Assembly (NCBI GenBank): GCA_040222875.1
Contig: JAVKCG010000039.1
Location: forward strand, 108,098 to 172,097
DNA from: JAJCYL01 sp040222875
GTDB taxonomy: Bacteria > Bacteroidota > Bacteroidia > Cytophagales > Cyclobacteriaceae
DNA length: 64,000 nt
Direction of reading: 5' to 3'
Shown here: positions 19,093-27,504 of the stretch, one piece after another
Layout: each line of letters starts with the position of its first letter
Numbering within the stretch: the first letter of the stretch is position 1
The notes under the pieces: model-generated
Databases searched by the model: none
Seen by the model: the letters and a program-made list of their open reading frames with translations, nothing else
Told to the model about the DNA's origin: nothing
Position numbers and translations under genes: made by a program

Positions 19093-21450
19093 ATGCTCAA
19101 GAACTTCCTCATCACATCAATCCGCTCATTAAAAAAGCAAAGACTATTTTCAGTTGTAAATATCCTGGGGCTTACAATTGGCCTCACCACCTCCATACTG
19201 ATACTCTTATGGGTACAGGATGAAGTGAGTTATGATAATTTTCATTCAGAAATAAATCAGATTTACAGGGTTTACGAATGGCAGACCTATTCCGGTGGCA
19301 ACTCTTTCCCAACCTATTCTACACCAGGCATTTTAGCAGATGCATTGGGAGATAAATACCCGGAAATTGAAGCTTCTGCTCAATTTTCACCTATTTACTC
19401 AGATCTGGTTTTCACCTATGAGAATAACCTATTTTATGAAAGTGAGGGCTATTTTACCGGGCCTGAAATTTTCGAAATTTTTTCTTTTCAATTCCTTGTA
19501 GGTAATCCCGAAAACTGCCTTACCCGACCACGGACGTTGGTTTTAAACCGCGATTTGGCCGAACGATATTTTGGTGAAGATTGGGAGAATAAAAACATTT
19601 TAGGAAAAAGCATTCTAATTGCCAATCAGTGGCAATATGAGGTATCAGCAGTAGTTGAGAATTACCCCGATAACTCCGTTTTTAAGTTTGATTTTATGGT
19701 GCCATTCGAGTCAGTCGGTGAATTGTGGAGTTGGGACAGCTTCATGGAGTGGGGCAGCAATTATACGAATACGTATGTAAGATTAGCAAAAGGCACCGAT
19801 GCTGATAACCTCGCAAGGAAGATAGTCGATTTGGTAAAGCAAAATGATGAAGCTGCCGTAGTTGACCTCTACTTATTCCCATTTGCCGAATCTTATCTAT
19901 ACAAACTGAGTGGAGGTGGGAGAATTGAATACGTAAGGATTTTTTCTGCAATTGCTTTCTTCATCCTAATCATCGCCTGCATCAACTTCATGAATTTATC
20001 CACGGCGAAATCAGGTACGAGATCAAAGGAAGTTGGAATCAGGAAATCTATCGGGGCAAGGAAAGGCCACCTCATTCTTCAGTTCTTGCTGGAGTCATTA
20101 GTGATTGCATTCTCCTCTTTACTCATTACCCTGGTGTTAATCCATTTGGTTCTACCATCATTTAATAACCTCACAGGCAAGTCAATCGCAATTGCTTACA
20201 CCCAATGGACATATTTCACTGGGATATTTATGATCACATTGATAACCGGGATATTGGCCGGTAGCTATCCTGCATTTTACATTTCATCTTTCAAGCCAAC
20301 AGAGGTTTTGAAAGGCATCATCAAATTAAAAGGAACACATCTCAGAAAGTTTCTCGTTGTTCTTCAATTTGCACTTTCAGTCTTATTAATTGTCTCCACT
20401 ATTGTAATCAACAAGCAACTGGATTTTATGAAAAATCTAGAAGTGGGCTTTCAAAGAGAGAACCTTATTTATTTTGAAGTAGGTGATAGCTTCGAAAAAA
20501 GATACAGGTTACTCCAAAACGAATTTGCATCAATACCGGAAATTGAGAATGTAACAGCCACAATGCAATTGCCAATATCCGTGGGCAATTCAACAAGCAA
20601 CATTCAATGGGCAGGACAAGACCCCAACGAAACCATCCTGATCAACATCATGCGGGTTCATTATGACTTCTTCGACACCTTCAAAATGCAAATTGTAGAG
20701 GGGCGGGATTTTTCTGAAGAGTTCTCAACCGATTCCGCCAACTTCGTCATCAATGAGACTTTCGCAAGATTGATGGGTGATGAAAACCCTGTCGGCAACA
20801 CAATCAGAATGTGGGGCAATGACGGTAAAATAGTTGGGGTGGTGAAAGATTTTAATTTTCAATCCTTCAATGAAAACATCGAACCAATGATATTTAGGCT
20901 TGATGTAGACTTTACAGAAACAGTTGTAGCGAGAGTACATTCTAACCACCTGCCTACTACTTTATCGCAAATTGAAGAAGCCTGGACAAGATCAAATCCA
21001 GATTTGCCGTTTGAGTACCGTTTTGTTGATCAGGAATTCGAAGAACTCTATCAAAGAGAAGCCATGACCAGCAAGCTATTTAATATTTTCTCAGGACTGG
21101 CCATTTTTATTTCCTGCCTTGGATTATTCGGCATGGCTGCTTTTACAGCAGAACAAATGCGGAAAGAAATAAGCATAAGAAAGGTTTTAGGCGCAACCAT
21201 CCAAGGTATCATTCTCTTGTTTTCCAAGGTGTTTACCAAATGGGTGATAGTTGCTAACATTATTGCTCTTCCGTTTGCCTGGTATATCATGGAATTATGG
21301 CTGGCGGATTATGCCTACCGAATTCAAATTGATGGCTGGATTCTTGGGCTGGCTTTGGCGGTTTCTCTATCAATTGCACTTTTCACAATCACCTATCAAT
21401 CAGTGAAAACCGCAGTGGCCAATCCTGTGGATTCGTTGAGGAGAGAGTAG
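19093..21450 (+). CDS. FtsX-like ABC transporter permease (MacB type)
   Basis: This 785-residue protein has the double-FtsX form. It has an N-terminal TM (VNILGLTIGLTTSILILL), a periplasmic MacB-PCD domain, and three TM helices around KEVGIRKSIGARKGHLILQF. A second periplasmic domain follows, then a last three-helix bundle with KEISIRKVLGAT. The RK(S/V)xGA elements are the coupling motifs of MacB/LolC-like permeases. No ATP-binding subunit is adjacent, which is common in Bacteroidota, where these large permeases are dispersed. Likely role is export or envelope stress, but the substrate is unknown. Confidence 0.88.
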   Translation: MLKNFLITSIRSLKKQRLFSVVNILGLTIGLTTSILILLWVQDEVSYDNFHSEINQIYRVYEWQTYSGGNSFPTYSTPGILADALGDKYPEIEASAQFSPIYSDLVFTYENNLFYESEGYFTGPEIFEIFSFQFLVGNPENCLTRPRTLVLNRDLAERYFGEDWENKNILGKSILIANQWQYEVSAVVENYPDNSVFKFDFMVPFESVGELWSWDSFMEWGSNYTNTYVRLAKGTDADNLARKIVDLVKQNDEAAVVDLYLFPFAESYLYKLSGGGRIEYVRIFSAIAFFILIIACINFMNLSTAKSGTRSKEVGIRKSIGARKGHLILQFLLESLVIAFSSLLITLVLIHLVLPSFNNLTGKSIAIAYTQWTYFTGIFMITLITGILAGSYPAFYISSFKPTEVLKGIIKLKGTHLRKFLVVLQFALSVLLIVSTIVINKQLDFMKNLEVGFQRENLIYFEVGDSFEKRYRLLQNEFASIPEIENVTATMQLPISVGNSTSNIQWAGQDPNETILINIMRVHYDFFDTFKMQIVEGRDFSEEFSTDSANFVINETFARLMGDENPVGNTIRMWGNDGKIVGVVKDFNFQSFNENIEPMIFRLDVDFTETVVARVHSNHLPTTLSQIEEAWTRSNPDLPFEYRFVDQEFEELYQREAMTSKLFNIFSGLAIFISCLGLFGMAAFTAEQMRKEISIRKVLGATIQGIILLFSKVFTKWVIVANIIALPFAWYIMELWLADYAYRIQIDGWILGLALAVSLSIALFTITYQSVKTAVANPVDSLRRE

Positions 21451-21551
21451 CGGTTTCACTAATACTCAGAAATATTGGGGTCATTTGGTTAACTCAATCA
21501 ATCTGATTGAGCTATCCCTGCTATCTTTACGGCCAATTCCAAAAAACCAAA

Positions 21552-22649
21552 ATGGACGTAAAAAAAATTGCCCTGAATGATGTGCATGAGGCATTAGGTG
21601 CCAAAATGATGGATTTTGCCGGATTCAATATGCCAGTGCGTTATACTTCGGATATCGAGGAGCACATGTGTGTGAGAAATGGTGTAGGCGTATTCGATGT
21701 ATCACACATGGGCGAATTCCTGATTAAAGGTGATGGTGCGCTTGAGTTGCTTCAAAGGGTAACCAGCAACGATGTTTCCAAGCTTGTAGATTACCAGGCA
21801 CAATACTCATGTTTACCAAATGAAACTGGCGGCATTGTAGATGATCTCATTGTTTATCGGTACACTGAGAATGAATATGTGTTGGTTGTTAACGCTTCAA
21901 ATATCCAAAAGGATTGGGATTGGATTGCCTCCAAAAACGACCATAAAGTTGAAATGATAAACCTGTCTGATAATTACGCTCTTTTGGCTGTGCAGGGACC
22001 GAAAGCAGTGGATGTCTTACAGAAAATCACACCCATCAATTTATCAGAAATACAATATTATCATTTTACTGTTGGGGAGATGGGAAATATCCCCCATGTG
22101 ATGATTTCAGCTACAGGCTATACGGGCTCCGGGGGCTTTGAACTTTATTGCAAAAATGATGAAGTGAAACAACTTTGGGATGCTGTATTTGAGGCTGGTA
22201 AAGATGACGATATCAAACCGATCGGTTTGGGTGCCCGGGATACCCTTAGACTTGAGATGGGCTTTTGTCTTTATGGAAATGATATTGATGATAACACTTC
22301 GCCACTTGAGGCTGGCCTTGGTTGGATCACTAAGTTCACAAAAGAGTTTACAAATGCTGAGAATCTCAAGAAGCAAAAAGAAGCTGGACTAGACCGTAAA
22401 TTGATAGGCTTCGCACTCACTGAAAGAGGAATTCCGAGGGCTCACTACGAAATTTTGAGTGAAGATAGTGAGGTAATTGGTGAGGTCACTTCCGGCTCAA
22501 TGTCTCCTTGCCTCAATGTCGGAATTGGCATGGGATATGTCAAAACAGGATTCCATCAACCAGATACTCCTATTAAGATCAGGATAAGAAATAAGGAAGT
22601 TGGGGCTAAAGTTGTGAAGCAGCCAATATTGAAAAACTACCAGGCCTAA
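21552..22649 (+). CDS. gcvT: Aminomethyltransferase, glycine cleavage system T protein
   Basis: GcvT takes the methylamine-derived carbon from lipoyl-GcvH and passes it to tetrahydrofolate, releasing ammonia. The 365-residue reading starts at the ATG at 21552 (MDVKKIALNDVHEALGAKMM); a reading from 21507 adds 15 residues without family similarity. Family motifs are intact: DFAGFNMPVRY near the N-terminus, GVFDVSHMGEF, then GARDTLRLEMGFCLYGNDID in the folate-binding core. The other glycine cleavage genes are not in the window. Confidence 0.95.
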   Translation: MDVKKIALNDVHEALGAKMMDFAGFNMPVRYTSDIEEHMCVRNGVGVFDVSHMGEFLIKGDGALELLQRVTSNDVSKLVDYQAQYSCLPNETGGIVDDLIVYRYTENEYVLVVNASNIQKDWDWIASKNDHKVEMINLSDNYALLAVQGPKAVDVLQKITPINLSEIQYYHFTVGEMGNIPHVMISATGYTGSGGFELYCKNDEVKQLWDAVFEAGKDDDIKPIGLGARDTLRLEMGFCLYGNDIDDNTSPLEAGLGWITKFTKEFTNAENLKKQKEAGLDRKLIGFALTERGIPRAHYEILSEDSEVIGEVTSGSMSPCLNVGIGMGYVKTGFHQPDTPIKIRIRNKEVGAKVVKQPILKNYQA

Positions 22650-22666
22650 ACCCTGATTAGCAAGCA

Positions 22667-22773
22667 CCAAAATTCAAATCACAAATAACAAAAGGACGAT
22701 TTACCCATTCTCAATTTGAATTCTATGGTAATAGTAGTTGGTAGCTATTTGATTTTTGAGATTTGATTTTTGG
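22667..22773. repeat. A/T-rich long-range inverted repeat
   Basis: Two 26-nt arms at 22667-22692 and 22748-22773 are near reverse complements: CCAAAATTCAAATCACAAAT and the complement of ATTTGATTTTTGGA-type sequence. They lie in the gap between gcvT and the ComB-like gene. Such CAAATTCCAAATC-type hairpins are scattered in many Bacteroidota intergenic regions (recalled). It could act as an mRNA 3'-end structure for gcvT. Confidence 0.45.
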
Positions 22774-22783
22774 AATTTAAAAC

Positions 22784-23494
22784 ATGAGGAGGTCTTTAGA
22801 AGTTTGCTTAACACACGAATTGCTCCCACTATATTCTATTGAGGGAAAAACAGTTGTTGTTGTCGACATTCTTAGGGCAACTTCTGTAATGGTAACAGCA
22901 CTGGCTGAAGGTGTTGAAAGCATTACACCCGTAGCTTCTACAGACGAATGCAAAATTCTACAAGAACAAGGATATTTGGCTGCTGCTGAAAGAAGCGGCG
23001 ATTTAGTGCCTGGGTTTGACCTCGGTAATAGCCCATTGAACTTCGTAAATAATGACTATTCAGGAAGAAAGCTGGCTATGACAACCACAAATGGTACATT
23101 GGCCATCACCCGGTCAATTAAAGCGTCGGAAGTTTTAATTGGTGCATTCCTGAATATTTCAGCATTGACCAATTATTTAAAAAATTCACAGAGAGACCTG
23201 CTAATACTTTGCGCCGGCTGGAAAGGTAAAGTGAGCTATGAAGACACACTTTTTGCAGGTGCATTAGCCTCAAATCTATTAGAGGACTATCATACAGACT
23301 GTGATTCTGCTCAAATTGCGATGGATCAATACAACCAGGTGAGTTCGAATTTGTTGGCTGCAATTCAAAAATCAGCTCACTATAGCAGACTTATAAAGTT
23401 GGATATTAAGGAAGATTTCAAGTTTTGCACCACACGTGACCTTTATGATATTGTTCCGAAATTATTCGGCAAGGAGTTGAAGTCTGTGAGTTGA
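22784..23494 (+). CDS. 2-phosphosulfolactate phosphatase (ComB) family protein
   Basis: This 236-residue protein shows ComB family features: VVVVDILRATSVMVTALAEG near the start, LGNSPLNF, MTTTNGT, and LILCAGWKGKVSYEDTLFAG. ComB is a Mg-dependent phosphatase that makes sulfolactate from 2-phosphosulfolactate in coenzyme M synthesis. Bacteroidota are not known to make coenzyme M, and no ComA partner lies nearby, so the true substrate is uncertain; a link to sulfonate or sulfonolipid metabolism is only a possibility. It converges on the ROK gene with 1 bp between stops. Confidence 0.8.
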   Translation: MRRSLEVCLTHELLPLYSIEGKTVVVVDILRATSVMVTALAEGVESITPVASTDECKILQEQGYLAAAERSGDLVPGFDLGNSPLNFVNNDYSGRKLAMTTTNGTLAITRSIKASEVLIGAFLNISALTNYLKNSQRDLLILCAGWKGKVSYEDTLFAGALASNLLEDYHTDCDSAQIAMDQYNQVSSNLLAAIQKSAHYSRLIKLDIKEDFKFCTTRDLYDIVPKLFGKELKSVS

Positions 23495-23495
23495 G

Positions 23496-24452
23496 TTACC
23501 CAAACTCCTTCCATACTAAAGCAGAAGCACCCAGGACAGCAGCATTTTTATCCATCAACCCTGAAGGCAACAGTTTTACTTTGTTTTTGAACATCTTAAA
23601 AATGAATTTTTCCAAATATTTCTTAGTGGGTTCCAAAAGGTACCCTCCTGCCCTTACAAGGCCGCCAAAAAGGAAAATTGCCTCGGGGCTTGTGTGAAGT
23701 ACGGTGTCAGCCAGCTTTTCCCCTAAAATCCTTCCGGTATATTGAAAAGCCTTAATAGCCAATGGGTCTTGCTTATTGGCCGCCTCCGTTATCATAAGGG
23801 CCGTTAGTTCGTCATAGGGGATATTTCTGAGATCACTATCTTCAGTTTCTTCCGCCATTAGTTTAAAGATGGTCCGTTTAATTCCGGTGGCAGAGACATA
23901 AGTTTCAAGGCACCCCCTCCTACCACAACCACACAACCGGCCATCCGGCTTCACATTTACATGGCCCAGCTCTCCTGCAAACCCGTCGTGGCCATAAACA
24001 AGATTGCCATTCACAACAATGCCACTTCCCAGGCCTGTTCCAAGTGTGACAACAATAAAGTCAGTCATTCCTTGAGCATTGCCATAAACCATTTCACCCA
24101 GAGCAGCAGCATTAGCATCATTGGTGAGCACCATTTGGTAATCGAAACATTGGCTAAAAGCTTCCTTGAAATAAATGAATTCCCCCCAACGGATATTTGG
24201 TGCATACTCTATGGTGCCTTTATAATAGTTGGCGTTAGGTGCACCGATACCAACACCCTTTACCTCATAATCAGGGTAAGATTGTATTACAGGAATCAAC
24301 TTATCATGTAAAAACTTAATAAAATCGTTCACATTGCCATCAGCCATGGTTGGCATCGAATCCTGGTGGATTATCTCACCATTTCTATCAACCAGGCCGA
24401 ATTTGGTATTCGTACCGCCAATGTCAATTCCAATTGCAATCTCTTTTTTCAT
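23496..24452 (-). CDS. ROK family sugar kinase (glucokinase-like)
   Basis: This 318-residue protein has the ROK/ASKH phosphate-binding motif GIDIGGTNTKFGLVD at the N-terminus, a catalytic-type LTNDANAAALGE motif, GTGLGSG, and the ROK zinc site CGCGRRGCLE. There is no N-terminal helix-turn-helix, so it is a kinase rather than a ROK repressor. Glucose is the likely substrate by similarity, acting at the entry to glycolysis in the cytoplasm, but other hexoses or N-acetyl sugars are possible. The gap upstream (24453-24753) is shared with the divergent hydrolase gene. Confidence 0.88.
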   Translation of the reverse strand: MKKEIAIGIDIGGTNTKFGLVDRNGEIIHQDSMPTMADGNVNDFIKFLHDKLIPVIQSYPDYEVKGVGIGAPNANYYKGTIEYAPNIRWGEFIYFKEAFSQCFDYQMVLTNDANAAALGEMVYGNAQGMTDFIVVTLGTGLGSGIVVNGNLVYGHDGFAGELGHVNVKPDGRLCGCGRRGCLETYVSATGIKRTIFKLMAEETEDSDLRNIPYDELTALMITEAANKQDPLAIKAFQYTGRILGEKLADTVLHTSPEAIFLFGGLVRAGGYLLEPTKKYLEKFIFKMFKNKVKLLPSGLMDKNAAVLGASALVWKEFG

Positions 24453-24753
24453 CTACCTAATTTTTGGCTACGCCAGTAAACCAAATTTAACCCGATTTTC
24501 TTATAGCCCCTGTTGAGGGATAATTTCTTTTGGTTTAGACGAATTGCTAAGCCCATTAGTACTTATAATCATCGGATGACTCCAAGTCATCCAATGATTG
24601 CTCTTGATTAAATAACCAAACCTACCAAGCTTCTTGTACCCTGGATGACAGGAAGCAGTGATACTTGGGTATCTCTTAGGGATGTAAGCGAGATAGCCAC
24701 TAAAATGCCAATTGCAGCCTTTGACGATAAAAGCTTCAGGCTCAAATTTGCGT
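24453..24753. other. 301-bp divergent intergenic region
   Basis: This region lies between the divergent ROK and YheT-type genes. It contains the palindromic repeat at 24567-24599. I see no RNA gene and no clear TTTG-N19-TANNTTTG promoter; open reading frames here are short and unlike known proteins. Confidence 0.5.
24567..24599. repeat. 33-bp REP-like palindrome, copy 1
   Basis: The palindrome starts AATCATCGGATGACT, has a 3-nt centre, and ends AGTCATCCAATGATT. The same design, same length and same centre spacing recur at 43310-43342, so it is a dispersed element and not a local operator. Confidence 0.65.
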
Positions 24754-25587
24754 ATGCCTATTATAAAGAGGTCAGCGTACAAAGCCCCTATCTATTATCG
24801 CAATGGTCATATTTCCACTATTGTTCCAAGCTTGCTCAAGAATGCTAAAAACCCTGGCTACGATCGTGAACGGTTAGAACTTGATGACGGTGATTTTTTG
24901 GATGTCGATTGGTTAAAGCCTGATGATTCTGACAAAGTAGTTATAATCTCCCATGGACTGGAGGGCAGTTCAGAACGCTATTATGTCATTCAATGTGCTA
25001 AATATTTTGCCAAGGCAGGTTGGAATGTGATGGCCTGGAATTATCGCAGTTGTAGCGGGGAAATGAACCGGAACCTACGCCTTTACCATCATGGTGTGAC
25101 TGATGACCTGGGTGCCATTGTTGATCAGGCAAAGAGATCATACCCACAGGTTTACATGATTTGCTACTCAATGGGAGGAAGTACAACACTCAAATATTTA
25201 GGTGAACAATCGGAAAACACCCCCAGCGAAGTGAAAAAAGCGGCTGTTTTCTCAGTTCCCTGCAACCTATGGAACAGCGCCGAGAGGCTAAAACTGCAGT
25301 CTAATGGGTTATATAAAAAACGTTTCCTCAAAAAGTTGAAAGCTAAAATTGTTGCAAAAGCACAACAGTATCCTGATAAAGTGGACATCTTAGCTATTAA
25401 AGAATTGGACACTTTTGAAGAATTTGATGCCAGATATACTGCACAATTAAACGGTTTTAAGGATGCCGCCGATTTCTACGAAACGACTACATGTGATCAA
25501 TTCATACCGGCCATAAAGACCCCGACATTAATAGTGAATGCACTCAACAAATCTTTACACTTAGTATCTTTAATCTTTTGTCTTTAA
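24754..25587 (+). pseudogene. YheT-type alpha/beta hydrolase, truncated at the C-terminus
   Basis: The first 260 residues follow the YheT/hydrolase family: RNGHISTIVPSL, then VVIISHGLEGSSERYY (oxyanion region), NYRSCSGEMN, and the nucleophile elbow CYSMGGSTTLKYLG with Ser. The reading then reaches TPTLIVNALN, where family members continue with DPF and later the catalytic His. Here it switches to unrelated hydrophobic residues and stops after 277 residues, 6 bp from the convergent gap stop. The acidic and His members of the triad are therefore missing. A 3' deletion next to gap is the simple explanation. The start at 24754 (MPIIKRSAYKAP) fits the family better than the ATG at 24712. Confidence 0.7.
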
Positions 25588-25593
25588 TCTAAA

Positions 25594-26577
25594 TCAGATT
25601 CTCGAAATCAAGTCTGCTGTTCTGTTTGAGTAACCAGCTTCGTTGTCGTACCATCCAATCACTTTCACCATTGTACCGCTGCAAGCTGTTAGCTGTGAGT
25701 CGAAAATGCAGGAGTGTGGATTGCCAACGATATCAATGGATACTATAGGATCTTCCGTGTACTGCAGGACGCCCTTCATTGGTCCGTCTGCAGCCGCTTT
25801 CATTGCTGCATTTACTTGCTCAGCAGTTACCTCTTTCTCAACAATACAAGTGAGGTCAGTTACCGAACCCGTTGGTGTTGGCACCCTCATGGCAATACCA
25901 TCCAATTTTCCTTTCAAATGTGGCAACACAAGCCCAACAGCTTTTGCGGCACCGGTAGATGTCGGAATAATCGACAATGCAGCCGCCCTTGCTCTTCTCA
26001 GGTCACGGTGCGGTGCATCGTGAATTCTCTGGTCAGAAGTGTATGCGTGGGTTGTTGTTATGTAACCCTTCACCATCCCGAAGCTATCGTCCAATACTTT
26101 GGCCATCGGTGCGAGGCAGTTGGTAGTACATGAGGCATTCGAAATGATTTTTTCATCGCCGGTCATGGTATCGTCATTTACACCTAATACTACCGTTGGG
26201 ATGTTACCTTTGGCTGGGGCAGAGATTACCACTTTGCCAGCACCAGCATTAAGGTGGCCTGACGCTCCCTTTTCGTCAACGAAAATACCTGTTGACTCAA
26301 GCACAACTTCTACACCCAATTTGCCCCAGGGTAAATTGTTCGGGTCACGCTCAGCATAAACCGGGTATTTTTTTCCGTCTACAATAATGTTGTTGTCATC
26401 ACTTTCAACCACGCCAGGAAATGGGCCGTGGATTGAGTCGTATTTTAATAAGTGGGCTAATGTCTTAGTGTCTGTTAAATCGTTCAATGCAACTATTTCG
26501 ATGTTGCTTTTTTGTAAAAGGGCCCTGAAGGTCACTCTACCGATCCTTCCGAAGCCATTAATTGCCACTTTAGTCAT
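25594..26577 (-). CDS. gap: Type I glyceraldehyde-3-phosphate dehydrogenase
   Basis: This 327-residue enzyme of glycolysis oxidises glyceraldehyde-3-phosphate with NAD and phosphate. It has the Rossmann motif INGFGRIGR at the N-terminus, and the active-site ISNASCTTNCLAP with catalytic Cys150. It also shows THAYTSDQ, and the C-terminal GWYDNEAGYSNR. A well-formed Bacteroidota promoter lies upstream (26617-26647). It is monocistronic, convergent with the truncated hydrolase gene. Confidence 0.97.
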   Translation of the reverse strand: MTKVAINGFGRIGRVTFRALLQKSNIEIVALNDLTDTKTLAHLLKYDSIHGPFPGVVESDDNNIIVDGKKYPVYAERDPNNLPWGKLGVEVVLESTGIFVDEKGASGHLNAGAGKVVISAPAKGNIPTVVLGVNDDTMTGDEKIISNASCTTNCLAPMAKVLDDSFGMVKGYITTTHAYTSDQRIHDAPHRDLRRARAAALSIIPTSTGAAKAVGLVLPHLKGKLDGIAMRVPTPTGSVTDLTCIVEKEVTAEQVNAAMKAAADGPMKGVLQYTEDPIVSIDIVGNPHSCIFDSQLTACSGTMVKVIGWYDNEAGYSNRTADLISRI

Positions 26578-26616
26578 TAGTCTGTTGTTAATAGGTTAAA
26601 ACATTAATTGAGGATG

Positions 26617-26647
26617 CAAAGCTAAAGTGGGGTGTAGCGAATTCAAA
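26617..26647 (-). promoter_or_regulatory. Bacteroidota-type promoter of gap
   Basis: Read leftwards, TTTG at 26647-26644 is followed after exactly 19 bp by TAGCTTTG at 26624-26617. This matches the -33 TTTG / -7 TANNTTTG consensus of the primary sigma factor in Bacteroidota. It places transcription start about 30 bp before the gap ATG. Confidence 0.75.
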
Positions 26648-26688
26648 CTAAAAGAAGAGAGTATTTTAGTGAAAATGTGTTTGGCCTA

Positions 26689-26719
26689 TTTGTGAAATTA
26701 GAACTGCCACATATCTTTG
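26689..26719 (+). promoter_or_regulatory. Bacteroidota-type promoter of tRNA-Glu
   Basis: TTTG at 26689-26692, a 19-bp spacer, and TATCTTTG at 26712-26719 match the -33/-7 consensus exactly. The tRNA begins 39 bp downstream. Confidence 0.75.
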
Positions 26720-26758
26720 CACCCTCGTTGAAGGAAATGCCTTCGAAAATTACATAAT

Positions 26759-26830
26759 GGTCCGTTCGTCTAGGGGTTAGGACGCCAGGTTTTCATCCTG
26801 GTAACAGGGGTTCGATTCCCCTACGGACTA
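26759..26830 (+). tRNA. tRNA-Glu (anticodon TTC)
   Basis: A full cloverleaf can be drawn: acceptor GGTCCGT with ACGGACT (one G-T end pair), D arm GTCT/GGAC, anticodon stem CCAGG/CCTGG with loop TTTTCAT giving TTC, a 4-nt variable loop, and T arm AGGGG-TTCGATT-CCCCT. The CCA end is not encoded. Confidence 0.97.
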
Positions 26831-26841
26831 CTTGAATGAAA

Positions 26842-26873
26842 CCCTTGTGGATTAAGTTCTGCAAGGGCTTTTT
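26842..26873 (+). terminator. Terminator after tRNA-Glu
   Basis: CCCTTG and CAAGGG form a stem with a 14-nt loop followed by CTTTTTG, 12 bp after the tRNA. Confidence 0.7.
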
Positions 26874-26878
26874 GTTTG

Positions 26879-26999
26879 TCTGAATCAGGATTTGCAGGAT
26901 TTTATGATTGACAGGATTATTGATGCGGGTTTAGAAACATCACTTGATAAAATCAAACGAAATCCTGTAATCGCCTAATCCTGAAAATCCTGATTCAGA
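26879..26999. repeat. Long hairpin 1 (CAGGATT-rich arms)
   Basis: The left arm is 26879-26918 and the right arm 26961-26999. Both contain TCTGAATCAGGATTT at the outer end and ACAGGATT at the inner end, with a mismatch patch in the middle. It is directly repeated, with changes, at 27381-27504. Confidence 0.7.
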
Positions 27000-27364
27000 T
27001 GTTGATTATATACTTTCTTGAATTGGAGGCTTTTTGCCCCAAAATTGATCAGTAAACCAATAGGCTTGTTATAGGCGACAAGGTAATTCTTGGCTTGGGC
27101 AAGATGTACATCTTCAAGAGCCACAAGTGCTTTTAATTCAACTACCACTTCATTTTCAACGATAAAATCAGCCCTTCTTGTCCCAACAAGCACCCCCTCG
27201 TAGTAAATGTCTTGCTCAATTTCCCTTGCGAACATTAACCCAGCTTTTTCCAATTCAATAGCGAGGCATCGCTGGTAGATCACCTCCTGAAACCCATTGC
27301 CCAGCGTATTATGTACCTTCATTGCGCAGCCATTGATTTTGTAGGTAACATCGTTGAGGTTCAT
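26975..27364 (-). CDS. GxxExxY protein, PD-(D/E)XK nuclease-like
   Basis: This 129-residue protein has the defining motif in GNGFQEVIY (Gly24, Glu27, Tyr30). It also has a nuclease-like core: Asp66 in RRADFIV and Glu76-x-Lys78 in VVVELKA, the D...ExK pattern of the PD-(D/E)XK superfamily. Family function is not known experimentally to me. The gene lies between two long hairpins, and its C-terminal codons (HLNQDFQD and stop) are formed by the repeat arm itself, so gene and repeat evolve together. All three nuclease residues are present, so activity is possible. Confidence 0.85.
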   Translation of the reverse strand: MNLNDVTYKINGCAMKVHNTLGNGFQEVIYQRCLAIELEKAGLMFAREIEQDIYYEGVLVGTRRADFIVENEVVVELKALVALEDVHLAQAKNYLVAYNKPIGLLINFGAKSLQFKKVYNQHLNQDFQD

Positions 27365-27380
27365 TATTGTAATTTAATTA

Positions 27381-27504
27381 TCTGAATCAGGATTTGCAGA
27401 ATTTTAGGATTGAAAGGATTATTGAAACGGGTGTTCTGAAAAACAGATTGTTAAATCAAAACGTAATCCTGAAAATCCTTTAATCCTTAAAATCCTGATT
27501 CAGA
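27381..27504. repeat. Long hairpin 2 (CAGGATT-rich arms)
   Basis: The left arm is 27381-27420 and the right arm 27465-27504. The outer 15 bp (TCTGAATCAGGATTT) are identical to those of hairpin 1, and the loop shares GATTATTGA and CGGGT with it. It ends 5 bp before the stop of the next gene. Confidence 0.7.

Noticed and set aside
21507..21551. Upstream extension of gcvT by 15 residues
   Set aside because: The family begins with the Met at 21552, and the upstream residues (SYPCYLYGQF and on) look like translated leader.
22784..23494. Naming the gene comB
   Set aside because: The family match is good but the pathway is not expected in this phylum; the substrate is unsettled.
23961..24311. Forward open reading frame of 116 codons inside the ROK gene
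   Set aside because: It is a reverse-strand shadow without motifs.
25643..26133. Two overlapping forward open reading frames inside gap
   Set aside because: They are opposite-strand shadows of a clear glycolytic gene with all motifs intact.
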